DNA of 64,000 nt from JBBQWR01 sp038210495 (GTDB lineage Bacteria > Planctomycetota > Planctomycetia > Pirellulales > DATAWG01): assembly GCA_038210495.1 (NCBI GenBank), contig JBBQWR010000006.1:62001-126000 (forward strand), in the 5' to 3' direction. The notes beneath the pieces were generated by a model that worked only from the letters and a program-made list of their open reading frames with translations, was not told where the DNA came from and searched no databases. Position numbers and translations under genes: made by a program. This document shows, one piece after another, positions 59,324 through 64,000 of the stretch (position 1 is the first letter of the stretch; the number at the start of each line of letters is the position of its first letter).

Positions 59324-60355
59324 ATGAAAGCTCTTGTCAAAAAGCACGCCGAGCCGGGTCTTTGGCTCGACGATATTCCCGTCCCCACGATCGGCGTCAA
59401 CGATGTGCTAATCGAAGTGCTTCGCACGGGCATCTGCGGCACCGATGTTCACATCTACAAGTGGGACGCTTGGGCACAAAAGACGATTCCCGTCCCGATG
59501 GCCGTCGGCCATGAATTCGTCGGCCGGATTGTCGAGGTAGGGTCCAACGTCAAGGATTTTCACGTCGGCGAGATCGTCAGCGGCGAAGGGCACGTCGTCT
59601 GCGGCCATTGCCGCAATTGTCTCGCGGGCCGGCGGCATTTGTGCAAGGACACTCGCGGCGTCGGCGTGAATCGGCCGGGCGCGTTCGCCGAATATCTGGC
59701 GTTGCCGATGACCAATGTCTGGGTTCACGATCCGGCCATCCCGCGCGACGTGCAGGCGATCTTCGATCCGTTTGGCAACGCGGTCCACACGGCCCTGTCG
59801 TTTGACCTACTGGGCGAAGACGTGCTGATCACCGGCGCCGGGCCGATCGGCGTCATGGCGGCGGCCGTCGCGCGGCATGCGGCGGCCCGGCACGTGGTGG
59901 TCACCGACGTGAATCCGTATCGCCTGGAATTGGCCCGGCGGATGGGCGCCACGCTCGCCATCGACGTTCGCGAGCAGCGGATCGCCGACGCCCAGCGGCA
60001 ATTGGGCATGAAAGAAGGCTTTGACGTGGGCCTGGAAATGTCGGGCAATCCGGCGGCCTTCCGCGACATGCTCGACAATATGTGCCACGGCGGAAAGATC
60101 GCCATGCTCGGCATTCCCGAGCGCGAAATGGCCATCGACTGGAACGCGGTCGTATTCAATATGCTCACGATCAAGGGCATTTACGGTCGCGAGATGTACG
60201 AAACATGGTACAAAATGACGGTGATGCTCCAGTCGGGCCTCGATATTCTGCCCGTCGTGACGCATCGGTTTCCCTATCGGGATTTCCAACAGGGTTTTGA
60301 CGCGATGATCTCAGGCCAGTCGGGCAAAGTGGTGCTAACTTGGAAAGACGGCTAG
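59324..60355 (+). CDS. tdh: L-threonine 3-dehydrogenase
   Basis: A 343-residue zinc medium-chain dehydrogenase. The catalytic zinc region is GICGTDVHIYKW. The structural zinc cluster is CGHCRNCLAGRRHLC. The NAD-binding motif is ITGAGPIGVMAAAVA, and the C-terminal IYGREMYETWYKM is specific to Tdh. It oxidises threonine to 2-amino-3-oxobutyrate. The usual partner kbl is not adjacent. Its stop codon overlaps the GTG start of rsmA by 1 nt, suggesting co-translation. Confidence 0.92.
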   Translation: MKALVKKHAEPGLWLDDIPVPTIGVNDVLIEVLRTGICGTDVHIYKWDAWAQKTIPVPMAVGHEFVGRIVEVGSNVKDFHVGEIVSGEGHVVCGHCRNCLAGRRHLCKDTRGVGVNRPGAFAEYLALPMTNVWVHDPAIPRDVQAIFDPFGNAVHTALSFDLLGEDVLITGAGPIGVMAAAVARHAAARHVVVTDVNPYRLELARRMGATLAIDVREQRIADAQRQLGMKEGFDVGLEMSGNPAAFRDMLDNMCHGGKIAMLGIPEREMAIDWNAVVFNMLTIKGIYGREMYETWYKMTVMLQSGLDILPVVTHRFPYRDFQQGFDAMISGQSGKVVLTWKDG

Positions 60356-61275
60356 TGACCCAGCGAAAACAGACTGTCTCTTTCCTCCGCTCGCGATTCG
60401 ACGAAGTCGGCATCTCGCCGCAGACCCGGCACGGTCAGAATTTTCTCATCGATCTCAATCTGCTGCATCTGCTGTTCGACACGGCCGAGGTGGAATCGTC
60501 GGATGTCGTGCTCGAGATCGGCACGGGCATGGGCTCGCTGACGTCGTTGCTGGCCGCCAGCGCGGCGGCCGTCATCACGGTCGAGATCGACAGCCGTCTG
60601 CATCAGATGGCCTCCGAAGAGTTGATCGACTTCGATAATGTGACAATGCTCTTGCAGGACGCGCTGAAGAACAAAAACACGCTCGATCCGCGAGTTCTAG
60701 ACGCGGTGCGGGCGAAATTGGCCGAGGGCCGCGGCCGCCGGTTCAAGCTGGTCTCCAATTTGCCCTTTAGCATTGCGACACCGATTATTTCCAATCTGCT
60801 CGCCGCCGATCCGACGCCCGAGACGATCACCGTCACGATCCAAAAGGAATTGGCCGATCGGATTATCGCCAAGCCGTTCACCAAAGATTACGGCTCGCTG
60901 AGCGTATGGACGCAGAGCCAGTGTCAGGCGGAGATCGTGCGGCTGATTCCGCCCGAGGCGTTTTGGCCCCGACCGAAGGTCACCTCCGCGATCGTGCAAC
61001 TGCGGCTGGACGACGCGCTGCGATCGCGGATCGCCGATCGGGAGTTTTTCCATCACTTCGCGCGCGGGCTTTTCATGCATCGGCGGAAGTTTCTGCGAAG
61101 CGTGCTTCCAAGCGCGTTCAAAGGGCAACTCGAAAAAACCGACATCGATGCGATTCTCGAGCGACAATCGATTCCGACGACGACGCGGGCGGAGGAGCTA
61201 TCGATCGAGACGATTTTGCAATTGAGCGATGCGGTGCAGAAGCGGTTGGCCGACGGGGCGCCGAAAGATCGTTAA
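60355..61275 (+). CDS. rsmA: 16S rRNA (adenine1518/1519-N6)-dimethyltransferase
   Basis: A 306-residue RsmA/KsgA. The SAM motif is VLEIGTGMGSLTSLLAA. The catalytic motif is SNLPFSIATP (NLPF in place of NLPY), FWPRPKVTSAIVQL is the family signature, and the C-terminal helical domain is complete. It dimethylates two adjacent adenines in the 3' hairpin of 16S rRNA. The GTG at 60355 overlaps the tdh stop. A frame opening at a TTG at 60340 would add five residues. The neighbouring gene at 61345 converges. Confidence 0.93.
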   Translation: MTQRKQTVSFLRSRFDEVGISPQTRHGQNFLIDLNLLHLLFDTAEVESSDVVLEIGTGMGSLTSLLAASAAAVITVEIDSRLHQMASEELIDFDNVTMLLQDALKNKNTLDPRVLDAVRAKLAEGRGRRFKLVSNLPFSIATPIISNLLAADPTPETITVTIQKELADRIIAKPFTKDYGSLSVWTQSQCQAEIVRLIPPEAFWPRPKVTSAIVQLRLDDALRSRIADREFFHHFARGLFMHRRKFLRSVLPSAFKGQLEKTDIDAILERQSIPTTTRAEELSIETILQLSDAVQKRLADGAPKDR

Positions 61276-61341
61276 CGGGCAAAGCGGCGGGCAACAGGGG
61301 CGGATAAAAGCGTCCCTTGCACCGTCGCCCGTGGGACAGCG

Positions 61342-61362
61342 GGCTTACGCCCCCCGTTCGCC
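61342..61362. repeat. GGGGGGCGTAAGCC dispersed repeat, copy 2
   Basis: The reverse complement matches 12903-12923 at 20 of 21 positions. On the reverse strand the repeat supplies the final codons and the TAA stop of the gene at 61345-62181 (ending GERGA). Confidence 0.65.
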
Positions 61363-62181
61363 TTTGGAGTCGTAGAACTTGGTGAGGTCGATGCCGCCGC
61401 GCTGTTCGTCTTCCAACAGCTTGAAGCGCGATTCGAGCCGCTCGATCCGACGCAGCAGGTTCGGAATAATCTCCGGGCTCCGATCGATGTGTTCTTGCCG
61501 AGGCACGGCGGGATAGCCCAACTGCCGGTTCAATGCGGCGAACAACAGCAGCGGATCCTTGCGGCGATTGGCAAACGCAATGCGTCCCTCGCGCTCGCCG
61601 AACAGCATCGGCTTGCCGTCGGTGGCGGCGACGAGCCCTTGTTTCTGCCGGTCTTGAATGTATCGCTCGCTGCGTATGTAAATTAAGTCGGCCAGATCGA
61701 CAATGCCGACCTGCCGCCGTACAGTGCGAATCCAATCTCGCCAGCCGTCGTCGAAAATCGGATCGCCGGCCATCGCCTCCAGGCCCGGGTCGTAGCCTAA
61801 ACGATTGCGGCAGAGCGACTCGAACTGATAGAGGAAAACACCCTGCGGCGTGGCGCCAGCCGCCCGATATTGAGCCTCTCGCTCCAGAATCTTTAGAGCC
61901 ACCGACAAGTCGAATTTGCCCCGATCGTCTTCCGCCGCGGCGACGACGAATGTTTGGAACGGCGTGAAGTAGTGCGCCAGCTTGGCCATCGCTGGCGAAA
62001 ATTTGCCGATCAATTTGAGTTCGCTCGCCAGGTAGTCCATCGCGAGCGGCAAGCGAGTGGTCGTCAGAATCTCTTCCTTGAGCGACGTCAGCAATTCCTG
62101 CACGGCCATATTCTGCCGCATCCGCTCGCCCAGCGCCTGATACAGGTGAGCCTGTTCGATGTATTCTTCGCGTTCAAGCAC
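61345..62181 (-). CDS. Conserved hypothetical protein (planctomycete-type)
   Basis: A 278-residue soluble protein with no signal peptide, rich in Arg and Leu. It has helical character (AHLYQALGERMRQNMAVQEL, LSVALKILEREAQYRAAGAT) and a C-terminal coiled-coil-like segment (IIPNLLRRIERLESRFKLLE). I recognise no domain. Its last residues come from the GGGGGGCGTAAGCC repeat, so the original C-terminus may have been different. The frame has good codon bias and an ATG at 62181 after a 370-bp gap shared with ribBA, from which it diverges. Confidence 0.78.
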   Translation of the reverse strand: MLEREEYIEQAHLYQALGERMRQNMAVQELLTSLKEEILTTTRLPLAMDYLASELKLIGKFSPAMAKLAHYFTPFQTFVVAAAEDDRGKFDLSVALKILEREAQYRAAGATPQGVFLYQFESLCRNRLGYDPGLEAMAGDPIFDDGWRDWIRTVRRQVGIVDLADLIYIRSERYIQDRQKQGLVAATDGKPMLFGEREGRIAFANRRKDPLLLFAALNRQLGYPAVPRQEHIDRSPEIIPNLLRRIERLESRFKLLEDEQRGGIDLTKFYDSKGERGA

Positions 62182-62244
62182 TGGTCACTTCGATCGGTGA
62201 ATAGGGGCTAGGGGTGGTGGGGCTAGGGACTAGGGAAGCAGAAC

Positions 62245-62346
62245 GTAGGTCAGGCGCCCCGTGCCTGACGATGCAGATTCAAAGGCGGCATTTCAGGAGC
62301 TCACACTTAACGTCACTCACTGTCAGGCACGGGGCGCCTGACCTAC
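62245..62346. repeat. GTAGGTCAGGCGCCCCGTGC perfect inverted repeat
   Basis: Perfect 25-nt arms at 62245-62269 and 62322-62346 (outer GTAGGTCAGG/CCTGACCTAC) flank a 52-nt spacer. It lies in the 373-bp divergent gap between the hypothetical gene and ribBA. The gap also holds a GGGGCTAGGG tandem stretch (about 62207-62235) and a TCATTCG-type repeat (about 62430-62480). No gene is supported in it. Confidence 0.9.
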
Positions 62347-62526
62347 CAAGCTCAACGCGACGGCTGTCGCGAGATTGCCGTGCTTCAAAGGAATCGCGAA
62401 TCGACATTTGGCGCGACCTCAGACCTTAGTCATTCGGGCTTCGTCATTCGTCATGGATTAGACATTCGTGATTCGTCATTCCGGCTTCCCTCTTACATCG
62501 CTCCTGGCGAGATACCCGCCCGCACC

Positions 62527-62532
62527 TATAAT
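62527..62532 (+). promoter_or_regulatory. Candidate -10 box of ribBA
   Basis: TATAAT, a perfect sigma-70 -10 hexamer, lies 28 nt before the ribBA ATG. No convincing -35 hexamer is seen. The leader would be only about 15-20 nt, which excludes an FMN riboswitch. Confidence 0.4.
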
Positions 62533-62554
62533 AGCCTCTAGGAGCCGCCAAGCC

Positions 62555-63823
62555 ATGAGTAGTCAGTTTTCCACGATTGAAGCTGCCGCCGCCGCGATCG
62601 CGCGGGGCGAGACGGTGATCGTCGTCGATGCCGAGGATCGCGAGAACGAAGGGGATTTTGTCTGCGCGGCGGAGAAGGTCGACGCCGAGGTCGTCAACTT
62701 CATGATCACGCACGGCCGGGGACAACTCTGCATGCCCGTGCTGCCGGAGGTCTGCGAGCGGCTCAAGATTCCGCTCATGGTCGAGTCGAACACGGCGCCG
62801 CTCGGTACTTCGTTTACCGTGCCCGTCGATCATCGCACGAGCAAAACGGGCATCACCGCGCAAGAACGGGCCGACACGATTCGCGCTATTCTCGATCCGA
62901 CCAGCAAGCCGACCGATTTTGTCCGGCCGGGCCACTTGTTTCCGCTGCTGGCCAAGGAAGGTGGAGTCCTCAGGCGGGCCGGTCATACCGAGGCGGCCGT
63001 CGATCTGGCGCGACTCGCGGGCCTGGCGCCGGCTGGCGTGCTCTGCGAAATCCTCGATAGCGCCGGCAATCGCGCCAATCGCGAATTGCTATTCGAGTTG
63101 GCGAAACGGCATCGCCTGGAAATCATCACGATCGAAGAACTGATTCGATATCGCCGCGTGCGCGAAAAGCTCGTCTACCGGATCGCCGAAGCCGAGCTCC
63201 CCACTCGGCATGGGCAATTCAAGGTGATCGCGTACGGTGTGAAGTACGAAACGCAACAGCCCATCGTTCTGACGATGGGCGACCTCACGAAGTCGGCTGC
63301 CCCGCTCGTGCGGCTGCATTCGAGCTGTTTTACTGGCGACTTGCTCGACTCGCTCCGCTGCGACTGCGGAGATCAATTGCACATGGCGCTGGAAATGATC
63401 GGTCACGAAGGCGCCGGCGTGCTGGTCTATTTGCCGCAAGAAGGCCGGGGCATCGGACTCATCGAAAAAATCAAGGCCTATCAACTGCAAGACCAGGGGC
63501 TCGACACGGTCGAGGCCAATCTGGCGCTGGGCTTTAAAGCCGACCCACGCGATTACGGCGTGGGCATTCAATTGCTCAAAGACCTCGGACTGAGCAAAGT
63601 GCGGCTGCTCACGAACAATCCCAAGAAGACCGACGCTTTCATTTACGGGGGTTTCGATTTGGATGTGATCGACCAAGTGCCGATCATGCCGCCGGTTCAC
63701 GAGCACAACGCTCGTTATATGGCCACCAAGCGCGAAAAAATGGGCCATCATCTGCCGGAAGCGCAGGCAGAGTCGGGAGTCGGGAGACGGGAGTCGGGAG
63801 TTGGAGGAGACCGCCCTACATAG
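62555..63823 (+). CDS. ribBA: Bifunctional 3,4-dihydroxy-2-butanone-4-phosphate synthase / GTP cyclohydrolase II
   Basis: A 422-residue fusion. The RibB half (about 1-200) has DAEDRENEGDFVCAAEKV and RAGHTEAAVDLARLAG. The RibA half (about 205-400) has the zinc cysteines in SSCFTGDLLDSLRCDCGDQL, the catalytic EGRGIGL and LLTNNPKK. It makes both precursors entering riboflavin synthesis. AGGAG lies 10 nt before the ATG at 62555. The last 17 residues (ESGVGRRESGVGGDRPT) are encoded by a GTCGGGA tandem repeat and a TACATAGCC repeat, which supplies the stop; they are not part of the enzyme fold. Confidence 0.95.
   Translation: MSSQFSTIEAAAAAIARGETVIVVDAEDRENEGDFVCAAEKVDAEVVNFMITHGRGQLCMPVLPEVCERLKIPLMVESNTAPLGTSFTVPVDHRTSKTGITAQERADTIRAILDPTSKPTDFVRPGHLFPLLAKEGGVLRRAGHTEAAVDLARLAGLAPAGVLCEILDSAGNRANRELLFELAKRHRLEIITIEELIRYRRVREKLVYRIAEAELPTRHGQFKVIAYGVKYETQQPIVLTMGDLTKSAAPLVRLHSSCFTGDLLDSLRCDCGDQLHMALEMIGHEGAGVLVYLPQEGRGIGLIEKIKAYQLQDQGLDTVEANLALGFKADPRDYGVGIQLLKDLGLSKVRLLTNNPKKTDAFIYGGFDLDVIDQVPIMPPVHEHNARYMATKREKMGHHLPEAQAESGVGRRESGVGGDRPT
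63771..63803. repeat. AGTCGGG tandem repeat inside the ribBA 3' end
   Basis: About four to five imperfect units of AGTCGGG / GAGTCGG in a coding position encode the Gly/Val/Arg/Glu/Ser tail of RibBA. It is the complement of the ACTCCCG heptamer at 26501-26517. Confidence 0.75.
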
Positions 63824-63845
63824 CCGCGGCATCCTGCTGCGCCGT
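63817..63845. repeat. TACATAGCCGCGGCA hairpin repeat, copy 2
   Basis: Matches 6525-6553 at 26 of 29 positions. The TAG stop of ribBA (63821-63823) is part of the repeat. The remaining 155 bp to the window end contain no gene I can support. Confidence 0.7.
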
Positions 63846-64000
63846 AATCACGACCGACGGAAAAATCGAAATCGCCGGCACGGTTTACTATGTTTTCGGA
63901 GCGATTTCCACGCTCGACGGCCGGCATGTTGCGTTTTTGCAACGTATGTTTCTTAGCCGCCACAGGGCCTCCCGATTTACCCTGACTGAATCTTCGCGCG

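Noticed and set aside
62430..62554. FMN riboswitch ahead of ribBA
   Set aside because: No conserved FMN-aptamer elements are seen and the TATAAT box lies only 28 nt before the ATG.

Overview
The window looks like a chromosomal segment of a planctomycete, probably Pirellulales-like. GC content is high and coding runs on both strands in short, loosely packed operons. The gene content is typical of that group: two DUF1080 secreted proteins, a Tat-exported Gfo/Idh/MocA oxidoreductase, a DUF1559 lipoprotein, two PEP-CTERM proteins, a small 'RLRTLL' membrane protein and a DUF5117-type metalloprotease. I see no phage, integrase, transposase or CRISPR array. This placement is inference from gene families, not from a marker tree.

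Layout. 1-8.1 kb: a DsbD-type thiol:disulfide transporter cut by the window edge, a phosphotransferase, a large zinc metalloprotease, a P-II protein, a degenerate receiver and two small membrane proteins. 8.3-18.2 kb: B12-binding radical SAM protein, esterase, ilvD, DUF1080 protein, YihX-like HAD phosphatase, PQQ-like PEP-CTERM protein and a phosphodiesterase/phosphatase-type hydrolase. 18.4-22.4 kb: a three-gene CUT2 sugar ABC transporter whose genes overlap by 4 nt. 22.7-28.2 kb: a Ser/Thr kinase, the glycolate oxidase operon glcDEF and an antitoxin without a toxin. 28.4-33.3 kb: DUF1559 lipoprotein, Gfo/Idh oxidoreductase, DUF1080 protein, then a HEPN protein directly coupled to a small unknown protein. 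33.5-39 kb: EttA, a DUF155-like membrane protein, an alpha/beta hydrolase and a beta-lactamase-fold hydrolase, separated by copies of a 70-bp palindromic element. 39.6-45.8 kb: a Cys-less YHS-like protein, an RND efflux adaptor, a frameshifted RND pump and a K+ channel. 45.8-50.5 kb: a decay zone with a truncated SulP permease, a frameshifted NHL/PEP-CTERM gene, a CBS-HEPN protein, an nrfA 3' remnant and another frameshifted exported protein. 50.5-64 kb: housekeeping genes tRNA-Lys, fabI, nudix, rpmF-fabD-fabG, pgl, class I fructose-bisphosphate aldolase, cobL, a PIG-L deacetylase, tdh, rsmA, an unknown gene and ribBA.

Functionally the window mixes fatty-acid synthesis, central carbon and cofactor metabolism (ilvD, pgl, fba, cobL, ribBA, tdh, glcDEF) with envelope functions (DsbD, RND pump, sugar import, exported DUF1080 and Gfo/Idh proteins for sugar-derivative breakdown).

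The most unusual layer lies outside the genes. At least nine kinds of short palindromic or tandem repeat occupy the gaps. Many start within about 50 nt of a stop codon, and in places they supply the stop codon or terminal residues of a protein. The best candidates for undescribed biology are the HEPN/BolA-like two-gene unit (32.5-33.3 kb), the CBS-HEPN protein (47.7-48.5 kb) and the 70-bp mirrored element (35.2 and 37.7 kb). Four genes between 41 and 51 kb, including the SulP remnant, show apparent single-base frameshifts. These mean either local sequence error or real decay.
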